From the NCBI RefSeq assembly GCF_008297955.1, contig NZ_VTPY01000008.1, positions 157,165 to 221,164 of the forward strand: a stretch of DNA of 64,000 bases, in the 5' to 3' direction. Numbering within the stretch: the first letter of the stretch is position 1; every line of letters begins with the position of its first letter. Made by a program: the position numbers and the translations under genes. Positions 32,154 through 41,855 of this stretch are shown one piece after another. The stretch comes from Billgrantia pellis (GTDB lineage Bacteria > Pseudomonadota > Gammaproteobacteria > Pseudomonadales > Halomonadaceae). The notes beneath the pieces were generated by a model. That model worked only from the letters and a program-made list of their open reading frames with translations, did not search any database and was not told the DNA's origin.

Positions 32154-33475
32154 GCCGTAGCTCCCGCCATCTGTGTTAAGTAATCATCAAGGATACCCGC
32201 GGATGGTCTATCGCTGAGACTGACAGCGCTGTTGGCCAACACAAGCGGCAAGATCGCGTTATCGGGCTTTGTGCTGGTGAGACGACTTAGGGCTCTTATA
32301 CAGTTCCCCAGGGCCGACATATCCGCCGGCTTTGGCTCGAGCGGGCCGCCTTCATCGAGCGTCGAGGTCGGCAACTGAAGCGCGACCATATGTGTCGGCG
32401 ACAGACGGACGCCGAGACGCGAACCAAATGAAACCCGGTTGCGATACTTTCCCGGATCGAAGGACCGGCCCTGCACCTGTTCAACAACAAATTTTCGGCT
32501 GGGCAGAAAATAATCACCAGGCTCTGGCAGTTGTTTCTCAAAGTCCTGAATGAATTCGGCAAAGTCGCCTGTCTTCTCAACGCCAACGAGGTTGAGACAG
32601 TGCCCGCGCGCGTAGAGCCACTCCACGAACTCCCGAACACCATCGACAATCCGGTAGCCTTCAGCACGAAGCATCAGTGGACCGTCCTTGATGAGAAGTA
32701 TCTCCCTCAGGCGCTCGAGCTTCCGTGCCTTGCAAAGCTTCATCGGGAGCAAAAACAATGCAAGAAGCTCGACGGTCGCCATCACCATCGAAGCCAATTG
32801 CTCCCGTCCATTGTCCTCGGTCTCGGTGGTCAAACCGAGATAGTCCGATAGGTAGTGGTCGAAGCCGCAGTGAGGGCAAGAAAAGGTGCGCTGCTTAGGA
32901 AGGGAGAACACCCGCCGGCACTGTACGCAGTCCATCGACCTATCAGGCATGGGTGACGTAGGCCCTAGCCAGCCACGCCATAGCAAAAATTCCAAGACGT
33001 CGTAGAGCCCTGTCCAAGGCGGTGAGAGTATTGCGTTCAATATCTCGCGGTTGCTATCGCGCAACGTTCGTCCCGGCCTGCGTACGCCCGAAAGGGGGAC
33101 AATCGAGGGGTAGCGGTCGATACGTTTGAGGTACGCGTTAAGCCGGCGGGGATCCATGAAGATGTCCTCGGCAATGCGATCAAGATCTTCTAAAGACAGC
33201 AGCATGATCCCGACTTGGATGAAGGCGACACGCTTTTCCCGTCGCTTCGGGTTCGGGATGGTCGTCATGCCTCCATCGACTGTTACCACTGTCGAAATTT
33301 CGTGTGGCTTTGACAGGTCGACTGTGCCGGTCTTCAAAAATCCTGGCGGCACTGTGGCCGGGGTGTCGCTACGTAGGCCTTGCAGGATCTCTGCAAGCGC
33401 GGGATCCCGAATCACCTCCATATGGGCGATCTTCGAGGCAGCTTCGAACGGATATTTCCCCTTATTGTAGGCCAT
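32150..33475 (-). CDS. NurA-domain nuclease with inserted zinc ribbon
   Basis: 441 residues. The NurA landmarks are present: VVTVDGG with D67 as first metal ligand, KDGPL (263-267) as the second acidic motif, and GVEKT (298-302) near the C-terminus. A CxxC-x13-CxxC zinc ribbon (C183, C186, C200, C203) is inserted in the middle. NurA works as a 5'-3' nuclease with a HerA hexamer; here the HerA-type ATPase is encoded 6 bp upstream. Co-transcription with a methyltransferase suggests attack on unmodified foreign DNA. Confidence 0.82.
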   Translation of the reverse strand: MAYNKGKYPFEAASKIAHMEVIRDPALAEILQGLRSDTPATVPPGFLKTGTVDLSKPHEISTVVTVDGGMTTIPNPKRREKRVAFIQVGIMLLSLEDLDRIAEDIFMDPRRLNAYLKRIDRYPSIVPLSGVRRPGRTLRDSNREILNAILSPPWTGLYDVLEFLLWRGWLGPTSPMPDRSMDCVQCRRVFSLPKQRTFSCPHCGFDHYLSDYLGLTTETEDNGREQLASMVMATVELLALFLLPMKLCKARKLERLREILLIKDGPLMLRAEGYRIVDGVREFVEWLYARGHCLNLVGVEKTGDFAEFIQDFEKQLPEPGDYFLPSRKFVVEQVQGRSFDPGKYRNRVSFGSRLGVRLSPTHMVALQLPTSTLDEGGPLEPKPADMSALGNCIRALSRLTSTKPDNAILPLVLANSAVSLSDRPSAGILDDYLTQMAGATA

Positions 33476-33481
33476 CGTCTA

Positions 33482-35572
33482 CTATGCTCCGCTATCGTTC
33501 GAAACGGATATCGCTTGGCTGATTGGCGCCCCCTCAAACTTGCGGATCTGGACTGGCAGAGCAAAGGGTAGCGACACAGTAGCCATGCGCACGTAGCCCT
33601 TGCTGGTAATACGCTCGACGTCAGCCGCAATGTCCCGAAAGGCACGCTTGTGCTCAAGTTCCTTTACTTCGCGATCATCGTCGAGATGAGTGACGATGAA
33701 GTTCTCAGTGTTCTTCATCAGATCTGGGGACAGCGTCGAGATAGACTGCGTCGCATAGACCATCGAGATATGGAACTTGGCGCCTTCCTTCGCGAGCTTG
33801 TTATAGACGTCGGTATCGACTTCCTTGTCAGATTTTGGAAACAGGTTGTGGGCCTCCTCGAAGTAGAGAACGACAAACCGGTTGCCGAGCTTGTTCTCGT
33901 TGAAGAGCTGCATTTGAGAGGTCAGAAGCGACTTGGAGACCCGGTCAGCAAGGGCTTTCCTTACACGCTCATCTCCCATCGACAGGTCAACGAAGACAGT
34001 CATTCCCTTCTGAGCAGACTCAACGATTTCCTTGAAGACATCAGAGCCCTGGACCGAGTGGTACGGTTTGAACCTTGAAAACTTTCTGGCACCAGTCCCA
34101 ACGGTACCCGACAGGATCTTCAGCAGGCCTTCCTCCGTAGTGCTGAAATATGGCTCACCCGTCGTCTTCGACGCAGGAAAGAGATTAGGGTTTTCCTGCA
34201 GGAGCTGATAGACCTTCTTCAGCAAGGCGGGAACCACAGCAATTGGCTGCTTCTCCGACATTTTTCCGCCATTCGTCGTAAGAGATGGACCAAGATGTTG
34301 GTCTGCCATAAGACGATCTTTCACGGCCCCCGGGAAATTGATATACACATTCATGCTTGGAGGTGTCTGGAACCCGGCCTCTTTTAGTATGCCGTACCAG
34401 ATCGACATGGTCCGCCAATAATGGGCGTACCCGCTCCTATCTGTCGCCTGATTAGGGCTAGCAGCAAGCGGAAGAGGCTCCCAACCTTGGGCTGGCACTA
34501 TGTAGTCAGGGACCCGTCCCAACTCTCCTTCCCAGAGGCTGAAAATGATGCTGTGGCCAACATCGGGCTGCTCGTAGAAGTTCACCAGCAAGCTCTCCGG
34601 CTCCTGTAGCCCCTGAGCATGCTCCTTGGGATGGGCTCGAGGCTTCAGGCTGAAGCGTCGACACCGCCCAGCATAGCGAATGGCCAGGCAGCCATGGTCC
34701 TGCTCGTTCCAATAGGTGTACTCGCCGCTCGGATCGAAAATGATCTGTCCAGCTGCGTTGCGTGCAAGGATCGTATCCGCAACCACTTTCATGGTATTGG
34801 ACTTGCCGAACCGTGTCTTACCGAAGAGTGCCGTGCGGTGACCATAGCTCTTACCGACAAAATCGGAAGGGTCGACTTTCACCGGCACTGCATTTTTTTC
34901 TACCACTGGCGGGGTTTCGGTGTAGCGCAGGTCGCCGATCTCAAGCGGGTTAGGATCTTCACTGAAGGCATTCACCAGAACTTCCAGGTGCTCACTGCTC
35001 GGCACGTAAACTTCGTAGTAATGCGGCGAAAAGAATGTGTCGACGTCGAGGCCAAAGCGAATCTCGGCCTTGCCACTGTCCACATCCTTGTCATAGTAGG
35101 TTCCGACGATCTTCCCTTTCAGGGCAGACCACTGAAATTCTTTATTGGTAATCGGGTCAACGGCCGCCTGAGCTTTGTGAATCTGGAAGATTGCTTGTTG
35201 CACATCGGCGTCGACCGGGGTCGGAATGCTCTCAGTGATGCGCACCATGATTAGCCGGTCACAAGATGCTGACTCTGCATCGCTAACCATTGCTGGAGAC
35301 AGGCGGATCAGGACAAGTGAATTGCGAGGAACGCCACCACACTGGCGTTTCCAAGGGTCACAGGTGACGATCTTGACCTCCTCGTACGAGAGGTGGAGCA
35401 CGAAGCCGAGCAAGCGCTCGGGCATGTGGGGCGCTGGCAAGTCAAGATCCGAAACGTAATGCCGCGCAATCTGTGCTACCGGGCCCTCAGCGGACACGAT
35501 ATTCGCTGTGTCGGGTGCTCCATCAGAACTAGTTACGAGTTCATCCAAATGAGTCGACGTATGTGTGTTCAT
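33482..35572 (-). CDS. HerA-type DNA translocase ATPase
   Basis: 696 residues. N-terminal HAS-barrel-like region, then Walker A GKTRFGKSNT (251-260), IIFDPSGEY (278-286) as in DUF87/HerA proteins, Walker B VVLYFEEAHN (567-576), and a sensor-like YATQSISTLSPDL stretch. HerA proteins form hexameric rings that pump DNA and recruit NurA. It is first in the three-gene operon. The ribosome site at 35572 is weak, so a later start is possible. Confidence 0.9.
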   Translation of the reverse strand: MNTHTSTHLDELVTSSDGAPDTANIVSAEGPVAQIARHYVSDLDLPAPHMPERLLGFVLHLSYEEVKIVTCDPWKRQCGGVPRNSLVLIRLSPAMVSDAESASCDRLIMVRITESIPTPVDADVQQAIFQIHKAQAAVDPITNKEFQWSALKGKIVGTYYDKDVDSGKAEIRFGLDVDTFFSPHYYEVYVPSSEHLEVLVNAFSEDPNPLEIGDLRYTETPPVVEKNAVPVKVDPSDFVGKSYGHRTALFGKTRFGKSNTMKVVADTILARNAAGQIIFDPSGEYTYWNEQDHGCLAIRYAGRCRRFSLKPRAHPKEHAQGLQEPESLLVNFYEQPDVGHSIIFSLWEGELGRVPDYIVPAQGWEPLPLAASPNQATDRSGYAHYWRTMSIWYGILKEAGFQTPPSMNVYINFPGAVKDRLMADQHLGPSLTTNGGKMSEKQPIAVVPALLKKVYQLLQENPNLFPASKTTGEPYFSTTEEGLLKILSGTVGTGARKFSRFKPYHSVQGSDVFKEIVESAQKGMTVFVDLSMGDERVRKALADRVSKSLLTSQMQLFNENKLGNRFVVLYFEEAHNLFPKSDKEVDTDVYNKLAKEGAKFHISMVYATQSISTLSPDLMKNTENFIVTHLDDDREVKELEHKRAFRDIAADVERITSKGYVRMATVSLPFALPVQIRKFEGAPISQAISVSNDSGA

Positions 35573-35764
35573 TGTTATCTACTGTCCCTATCGGAGCGTA
35601 CTACCCGCATGGGAGAATGAATGTCTCAGTCTCCCCCCGCAGTGACTGGTGGGTGCTGCACCCTCTCACCAGACGCGACGCAGTGGTTTCATCCAGGGGG
35701 AACCCCCTGGGCGCTTAATCGCTTCTGCGCTACTGCAAATTACGTATCATGTTTGCCAACCATA
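35573..35764. other. Spacer between integrase and herA with symmetric elements
   Basis: Gene-free 192 bp that should contain the herA promoter (minus). It has GGGTGC-T-GCACCC at 35651-35663 and a long hairpin, CCAGGGGG-AA-CCCCCTGG, at 35693-35710. The first resembles the half-sites of the iterons at 29912-30020. Confidence 0.45.
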
Positions 35765-36826
35765 TTAGACTTCACTCAGCCTATCCAGCTTCTCCACCAA
35801 ATCCTCCGCCCTCAGGTGCGTATACCGCCTCAGCATCTGCATGGACTTGTGACCACTGATTGCGGCGACCTCCTGGTCAGAAAGCCCTGCTTCTACTAAT
35901 CGGCTGACCGCCTCATGTCTTAAGTCGTGGAAGCGAAAATCAATGAGCCCAGCCTTCTTTTTCGCCTGGTTCCAGAGCTTGGTGTAGGCGTAGGGGCCGC
36001 GCTTTCCATACTTTCCAGGCTCACCAAAGAACACCAGATCACAGTCAAGCGGGCGCACCGGGTTGTTCAGCGCCTGCTTGAACACCTCCATGGCGGCCTG
36101 AGTCAGCGGCACCAGGCGGGCTTCGTTGTTCTTGGTGTCTGTGAGGCGCACCACGCGGCGTTTCACGTCGACCTGGGAGCGAGTGAGGGTCAGGATCTCT
36201 GAGGAGCGCATGCCCGTCTCTAGGGCGATTCTGGCAATCCAGGCCAGCATGGGGTTGCTGTGCTGCCGTAGCACGGCGAACAGGCGCTTCTCCTCGTCGG
36301 GGCTCAGGCGCCTGTCGCGGCCTTCTCCAGGGCTGGGTTTGCGGATGTTCTGGACGGGGTTGTAGGTCAGGCCGAGGCCCCATTCCTGGATGGCCACGGT
36401 GTAGAGATGGCCAAGCAGAGCGAGCTCCAGCCGCACGGTATTGGCGCTGATGGGCTGCCCCCGGCGCCCCAGGCTGTTGAGCCGCGTGTCGCGGAAGTTG
36501 GCGATCAGTTCCGGCGTCAGGGCCGCGAGGGAGTACTTGCCCAGGTGCTCGATCAGCGTGTTGGCCTTGTGGCGTTCGCTCTTTTGGGTGCTGGGCTTCT
36601 TGGTGGGGGTGACGTCGGCCAGATAGCGCTTGAGTGCCGCTTCCAGCGTCATCCGCTCCGAGGCGCTGCGCTGGATGTAGACGCCACGCACCATTTCGTC
36701 TTCGGTGCGGCGTGCCCAGTCCTGGGCGTCACGCTTGGTGCGGAAGGTCTTGGCGGTGGTGGGCCAGCCGGTCTTGCGGATGACGGCTTTCCAGCTGCCG
36801 GCAGGGGTCTTGACGATGGTGGCCAT
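35765..36826 (-). CDS. int: Tyrosine recombinase/integrase
   Basis: 353 residues. N-terminal arm-binding and SAM-like core-binding regions, then the catalytic set R207 (GMRSSE), H300 and R303 (HDLRHEAVSRL), H326 (GHKS) and nucleophile Y335 (MLRRYTHL). GGAGTTTTTC precedes the ATG. It reads away from the tRNA gene, 97 bp from the attR repeat. It should carry out integration into and excision from the tRNA-Ile(CAT) 3' end. Confidence 0.95.
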   Translation of the reverse strand: MATIVKTPAGSWKAVIRKTGWPTTAKTFRTKRDAQDWARRTEDEMVRGVYIQRSASERMTLEAALKRYLADVTPTKKPSTQKSERHKANTLIEHLGKYSLAALTPELIANFRDTRLNSLGRRGQPISANTVRLELALLGHLYTVAIQEWGLGLTYNPVQNIRKPSPGEGRDRRLSPDEEKRLFAVLRQHSNPMLAWIARIALETGMRSSEILTLTRSQVDVKRRVVRLTDTKNNEARLVPLTQAAMEVFKQALNNPVRPLDCDLVFFGEPGKYGKRGPYAYTKLWNQAKKKAGLIDFRFHDLRHEAVSRLVEAGLSDQEVAAISGHKSMQMLRRYTHLRAEDLVEKLDRLSEV

Positions 36827-36923
36827 GAAAAACTCCAGGGGGCTGAAGGATCGGCACTGTACCGAAACTGTACCCTTGGACTATGGGACTCACCACAGAA
36901 AATTCTTAAATGGCTGATTTGAA

Positions 36924-37000
<77 letters not shown>

Positions 37001-37150
37001 TGCATTGCGCCGCCGTATGATAGCGAAAGCTGAAGGGCGAGACCAGAGGCTCGCAGGTTGGATGTGTCGCGACTCGTTGCTCGGGCCGGGCACTTACCCG
37101 CGTTTGGCGTGTCTCGGGAAGAGTGCCCATCGCCAGGAGACGCTCGGCCC

Positions 37151-37756
37151 ATGAAACGCCTTTTCTCATCTTTATCACTGACTGCCCTGGGCGCCTCCGC
37201 CCTGCTGTTCGCCCTGCCGATAGGGGCCTGGGAACTCGAGCCGGAGCGCTCGCGGGTGTCGGCCACGGTGATGCAGATTACCCCCGACGGCCCCATGCCC
37301 CGCCAGCACGAGGTGCGTCGGTTGGTCGGCAGTGCCGATGAAGACGGCACCCTGCGCCTGCCGCTGAGTCTCAACCAGAGCGACGTGGTCGAGCGGCTCG
37401 GGCCGTTGCCACCATGGCTTTCGGGCCTGACCCAACGCCCCCTGGCCACGCTGACGACCCGGTTCCCGCCGGAGCGGCTGGAACGCCTGGTGGTGGGCGA
37501 TTCGCTGGTAGAAACCCTGAGGCTGAAGGTGCAATCGGGCAATGCCGTGCGCGAGGAGTCGCTTCCCGTCCGCTTTACCAAGACGGCGGAAAATCAGGTG
37601 CACGTCACCAATGCCGAGCGCGTGGCGCTGGACGGCCAGACGCTGATGGCCGACCCCACTCTTCGCTCGGTGCTGCTGTTGCTCGGCTACGAGCAGATCG
37701 GTGACGAGGTGCCGGTCACGCTCGACGCGCTGCTGGTTCAACCAGAAGACTCATAA
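37151..37756 (+). CDS. YceI-like exported protein
   Basis: 201 residues from the ATG at 37151 (AGGAGACGCTCGGCCC upstream). A signal peptide (SLTALGASALLFALPIGA) is followed by WELEPERSRVSATVMQI, the opening of YceI-type lipocalin-like barrels; strands with GTLRLPLSLNQSDV follow. Such proteins bind isoprenoid-like lipids in the periplasm. No operon partner; the next gene is convergent. Moderate confidence in the family. Confidence 0.7.
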   Translation: MKRLFSSLSLTALGASALLFALPIGAWELEPERSRVSATVMQITPDGPMPRQHEVRRLVGSADEDGTLRLPLSLNQSDVVERLGPLPPWLSGLTQRPLATLTTRFPPERLERLVVGDSLVETLRLKVQSGNAVREESLPVRFTKTAENQVHVTNAERVALDGQTLMADPTLRSVLLLLGYEQIGDEVPVTLDALLVQPEDS

Positions 37757-37782
37757 TCTTTTTGTGGCAACGTCACCCCTAC

Positions 37783-39588
37783 TCAGACAATCGCCTCGCC
37801 CTCCTCCAGCGCCCCGGTCTGCACCTTCCACTGGGCGGCGTAGCGGCCGCCCTTCTCGAGCAGTTCGCCGTGGGTGCCACGTTCGGCAACCCGACCACCT
37901 TCGATCACCACGATCTGGTCGGCATGCACGATGGTAGAGAGCCGGTGAGCGATCATGATGACCGTGCGACCGTGGCCGATTTTCGCCAGCGAGCGCTGGA
38001 TGGCCGCCTCGGTCTCGTTGTCCACGGCGCTGGTGGCCTCATCGAGCACCAGGATCGGCGGATCCTTGAGCAGCGCCCTCGCCAGCGAGAGGCGCTGGCG
38101 CTGGCCGCCGGAGAGTCGCACGCCGCGCTCCCCCACCTGGGTGTCGAGCCCTTGGGGTAGTGCCTGGATGAATTCCCACGCCTCGGCGGTGCGTGCCGCC
38201 GCGACCACTTCCGCCTCGCTCGCCTCCGGTCGGCCGTAGGCGATGTTGTCGCGCACCGTGCCCTCGAAGAGATAGACGTCCTGGCTCACCAGGCCGATGG
38301 CCTGACGCAGGGAGTGCAGGCTCACCTCGGCGATCGGCTGGCCGTCGATGCGGACCTGCCCGGCCTCGGGGTCGTAGAAGCGCAGCAGCAGCTTCATCAG
38401 GGTCGACTTGCCGGACCCGGTGGCTCCCACCAGCGCCAGGGTGTTGCCGGCGGGTACCGTCAGGCTCACCCCATCGACGCCCACGGCACTGGCGTCGTAA
38501 TGAAAGCTCACGTCCTCGAAGCTCACCTCGCCGCGTACCGGACCGGCGAGCGGCCGGTCGCTCCGATCACGCACGGTGATCGGCACCGCCAGCAGGTCGA
38601 GGATGCGCCGGGTACTGGCCATGGCGCGCTCGAACAGGTCGATCACCTCGGCCAGCCCCGTAAGCGGCCACAGCAGGCGCTGGGTGAGGAACACCAGTAC
38701 GCCGTAGGCGCCGACGTTGAGGTCGCCGCGCAGCGCCATCATGCCGCCCACCGTGAAGGTGGCGAGAAAGCCGGCCAGGATCGCCATGCGAATCACCGGA
38801 ATGAACGCCGAGCTGACGCGAATGGCGCGGCGGTTGGCCTCCACGTAGGCCTCGCTGACCTGACGCAGGCGCTCGGCCTCGCGCGCCTCGCTGGTGAAGC
38901 TCTTGATGGTGGCGATGCCGGAGAGATTGTTGGAGAGCCGGCTGGCGAGATCGCCCACTTTCTCGCGCACGTCGGCGTAGAGCGGCCCCGCCTTGCGCTG
39001 GAAGTAGAAGGCGCCCCAGACGATCAGCGGGATCGGAGTGAAAGCGAGCAGCGCGATCAGCGGCGAGATGAAGAAGAACACGGCCCCTACCGCAACCACG
39101 GTCACGCCGACCTGCACCAGCGAATTGGCGCCGCCGTCGAGGAAACGCTCGAGCTGGTTCACGTCGTCGTTCATGGTCGCCACGAGCTGCCCCGAGCTCT
39201 TCGACTCGAAGTAGGCCATGTCGAGGCGCTGGGCGTGCTCGTAGGTGTCCAGGCGCATATCGGCCTGCAGGCGCTGGGCCAGGTTGCGCCACAGGACCTG
39301 GTAGAGGTATTCGAACAGCGACTCGCCGGCCCAGATGAAGAAGGTCAGCACCGCCAGGACGAATATCTGCTCCTGAGCGGTCTCGAAGCCCGCCCGGGCG
39401 ACGAAGCTGCGCTCCTGGTTGACCACCACGTCGATCGCCACGCCGATGAGGATCTCGGGGGCGATATCGAAGAGCTTGTTGATGATCGAGCAGGTCGTCG
39501 CCGCGACGATACGGCGGCGATAGCCACGTGCGTAGCGCAGCAGGCGCACCAGTGCCTGGAAACTGTTGGCGGAAGCGTTGGCTGACAT
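37783..39588 (-). CDS. ABC transporter, fused permease/ATPase (MsbA/exporter type)
   Basis: 601 residues from the ATG at 39588 (AGGAATCCTCAT upstream). Six transmembrane segments fill residues 1-320; the ATPase part has Walker A GATGSGKST, signature LSGGQRQR, Walker B ILVLDEATS and a switch His in IAHRLST. A homodimeric exporter of lipids, drugs or siderophores is likely. The TonB receptor gene upstream on the same strand, separated by a strong hairpin, leaves open a link to iron uptake. Confidence 0.93.
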   Translation of the reverse strand: MSANASANSFQALVRLLRYARGYRRRIVAATTCSIINKLFDIAPEILIGVAIDVVVNQERSFVARAGFETAQEQIFVLAVLTFFIWAGESLFEYLYQVLWRNLAQRLQADMRLDTYEHAQRLDMAYFESKSSGQLVATMNDDVNQLERFLDGGANSLVQVGVTVVAVGAVFFFISPLIALLAFTPIPLIVWGAFYFQRKAGPLYADVREKVGDLASRLSNNLSGIATIKSFTSEAREAERLRQVSEAYVEANRRAIRVSSAFIPVIRMAILAGFLATFTVGGMMALRGDLNVGAYGVLVFLTQRLLWPLTGLAEVIDLFERAMASTRRILDLLAVPITVRDRSDRPLAGPVRGEVSFEDVSFHYDASAVGVDGVSLTVPAGNTLALVGATGSGKSTLMKLLLRFYDPEAGQVRIDGQPIAEVSLHSLRQAIGLVSQDVYLFEGTVRDNIAYGRPEASEAEVVAAARTAEAWEFIQALPQGLDTQVGERGVRLSGGQRQRLSLARALLKDPPILVLDEATSAVDNETEAAIQRSLAKIGHGRTVIMIAHRLSTIVHADQIVVIEGGRVAERGTHGELLEKGGRYAAQWKVQTGALEEGEAIV

Positions 39589-39650
39589 ATGAGGATTCCT
39601 TTCGAACAAGTGTCGCAGCTTACCGGGTCAGGCCGCGGACACCAAGGCGA

Positions 39651-39684
39651 AGCCGGGCCGCCCGAGGTTATCGGGGGCCCGGCT
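39651..39684 (-). terminator. Hairpin terminator after the TonB receptor gene
   Basis: AGCCGGGCC (39651-39659) pairs with GGCCCGGCT (39676-39684), with an inner CCCGA/TCGGG extension and one bulged G; very stable stem of 14 bp. The T-run is poor, so termination may be factor-assisted. Confidence 0.55.
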
Positions 39685-39714
39685 CGAGTCGTGCTGTTCC
39701 GCCAGCAAGCTTGA

Positions 39715-41691
39715 TCAGAAGGCCACGTTAAGACTCAACCACAGGCGACGACCGTCCTCCACGTAGCCGTATTCGTCATAGGTAATCGCTTCGTCGAAGA
39801 GATTGTAGATCCCGGCATTGACCTTGGTGGTGGGCGTCAGTTGGAAGCCGATGCCGGCATCCACAAAGGTGTAGGACGGCGCCACGATGTCGCTTTGGGA
39901 AGGGCCGGTGTTGGGCTGGCTCTCCTCGCCGCGATAGGTCACCTTGGTCCACTGGCGGAGACGGGCCGACACCTGCCAGTCGAGCGACAGCGAGGCCTGG
40001 TGCCGGGGCAACTGGGTCAGCGGCTCGCCCTTGTACTCGCCGCTCTTCTGCTCGGAGTCGGTGAAGGTGTAGCTGCCGGTCAAGTCGAGCGCATCGCCCA
40101 GCGGCGTGGTCAACGAAAGCTCGACGCCTCGGGTCACCGCTTCGTCGACGTTGATCCGATACGTGGGGTCGCTGCCGAACTGGTTGGGTCCAGCGTCGCA
40201 GATATCGATGGGACACGCCACGCGGGTGATCTTGTCCTTGAAATCGTTGTGGAACAGAGTCATGCCACCGTTCAGGCCGCTGGCATCGCCATACAGCAGA
40301 GCCAACTCCTTGTTGAGCGAGGTCTCCGGTTCGAGATCCGGGTTACCGTAGACGTCGCCGCCGCGGCTGACCTGGCCCCAGTCCGTGGTGATCTCGCGTA
40401 GGTTGGGTGAGCGGAAGCCGGTCGAGACACCGCCCTTGAGGGTCCATTCGGGCGACAGATTCCATACGCTATAGAGGCGCGGACTGACATGGCTGCCATA
40501 GTTCTCGTCGTCGTCCAGACGCACCCCGCCGGTCAGCGACCAGACTGGGGTCAGCCACCATTCATCCTCGGCGAACAATGCCCATTGGCTATTCTCCACG
40601 TGGGAGCGCTCGGAGATCTGATTGGTGGTGGCGTCGTCGAGCGATTCCTCTTCGTAGTCCGCCCCCAGGGTCAGCATATGGTCGCCCAACGGAAGCACGA
40701 TGCTGGTCCGGGCCGTGGTATTGGTGATCTCGATCTCACGCGCCCGGTTCTCGCTCACTTCGCGCTGCAGGTAGGTTTCGCTGGTGCCCACGCGCCAGCG
40801 GCCGGTGTGGGAAAACGCGAGCTGCTCGTGAGTGTATTCGCCGAAACTGTCGGAACAGCCGCCGCGACAGCCCTCGGTCGGTGCCGTCCGGCCCATCAGC
40901 GAGCGGCGCTCCTGTTGGGTACGCCCGGCCTCGAGGGCGATGTCGTGGCTGTCGTTCGGCGTGAAGGTCAGGCGCCCGGTCAGGCTCTGCAACTGCTTGT
41001 CCTCGTAGCCGTTGAGGATGTCGTCCTCGTCGCGCTGCGAGGCGCGGCCATAGAGCTGTAGCCCCAGGCGGTCCTGCACCAGCGGACCGCTGAGGTAGAA
41101 ATTGCCCTGGCGACTGTCGCCGGAATCGTCACTCAGCTGCAGCACCGTGTCGAGTTGTACCTCACCATGCCACGACTGCGCGACCTTACGCGTAATGACG
41201 TTGATGACCCCACCGATGGCATCGGAGCCGTACAGCGTCGACATGGGGCCACGGATCACCTCGATGCGCTCGATCGAGGCAAGCGGTGGCATCCAGTCCT
41301 GCTCGAAGCCGGCACTGCCGTTGGGGCGCGTCTCGCGGGTATTGCGCACGCGGCCATCGACCATCATCAGCGTGTACTGGGAGGGCATGCCGCGAATGGT
41401 GATATCGGCGCCGTTATCCCCCGCCCCGCCACCGGTCACGATCACGCCCGGCACATCGCGCAGGGCATCGGTCACGTCCTGATAGTGGCGAGCCTGCAAC
41501 TGCTCGCGAGTGATCACGCTGATCGAAGCGGGGGCATTTTGCTGCTGTTGCTCAAAGCCCGCCGCGGTCACCACGACGGTACCAAGCTGCTGGGCTTCCT
41601 GTGCGAAGCTCGCGGTGGCGGCGAAGGAGAACAGGGTGCCGACGACAAGGGGGCGGCAGGACGGGGGCGCTACGAGGCGATGCGACAACAC
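39715..41691 (-). CDS. TonB-dependent siderophore receptor
   Basis: 658 residues with a signal peptide (ending ATASFA). TonB box-like LGTVVVTAA, plug domain with DVTDALRDVPGVIVTGG, ADITIRGM and IEVIRGPMSTLYGSDAIGGVINVIT, then a 22-strand barrel ending in aromatic F. Related to CirA/FepA-type catecholate receptors. A Fur-box-like site sits just upstream, so it is probably iron-repressed. Confidence 0.93.
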   Translation of the reverse strand: MLSHRLVAPPSCRPLVVGTLFSFAATASFAQEAQQLGTVVVTAAGFEQQQQNAPASISVITREQLQARHYQDVTDALRDVPGVIVTGGGAGDNGADITIRGMPSQYTLMMVDGRVRNTRETRPNGSAGFEQDWMPPLASIERIEVIRGPMSTLYGSDAIGGVINVITRKVAQSWHGEVQLDTVLQLSDDSGDSRQGNFYLSGPLVQDRLGLQLYGRASQRDEDDILNGYEDKQLQSLTGRLTFTPNDSHDIALEAGRTQQERRSLMGRTAPTEGCRGGCSDSFGEYTHEQLAFSHTGRWRVGTSETYLQREVSENRAREIEITNTTARTSIVLPLGDHMLTLGADYEEESLDDATTNQISERSHVENSQWALFAEDEWWLTPVWSLTGGVRLDDDENYGSHVSPRLYSVWNLSPEWTLKGGVSTGFRSPNLREITTDWGQVSRGGDVYGNPDLEPETSLNKELALLYGDASGLNGGMTLFHNDFKDKITRVACPIDICDAGPNQFGSDPTYRINVDEAVTRGVELSLTTPLGDALDLTGSYTFTDSEQKSGEYKGEPLTQLPRHQASLSLDWQVSARLRQWTKVTYRGEESQPNTGPSQSDIVAPSYTFVDAGIGFQLTPTTKVNAGIYNLFDEAITYDEYGYVEDGRRLWLSLNVAF

Positions 41692-41716
41692 GGGGTTCTC
41701 CTCTCACTCGACAACA

Positions 41717-41735
41717 ATGATAATGAATCTCATTG
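41717..41735. promoter_or_regulatory. Fur-box-like operator
   Basis: TGATAATGAATCTCATTGT matches the GATAATGATAATCATTATC consensus well in both halves. Located between the divergent TonB-receptor and AEC-transporter genes, about 25 bp before the receptor's ATG. Confidence 0.75.
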
Positions 41736-41855
41736 TTACACGAGACATGACCTCATGTTCGGAACGGTGCGTTGCGCTTCAGGCAACGACGCGACCGGTT
41801 GCTTCCACGACCCTGGATTCAGGACAATACCCGTTCACCTCATCAAGGAAGTGCG

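Noticed and set aside
38314..39585. 423-codon plus-strand frame opposite the ABC exporter
   Set aside because: Antisense to a complete ABC exporter with all motifs; His/Gln/Arg-rich shadow translation.
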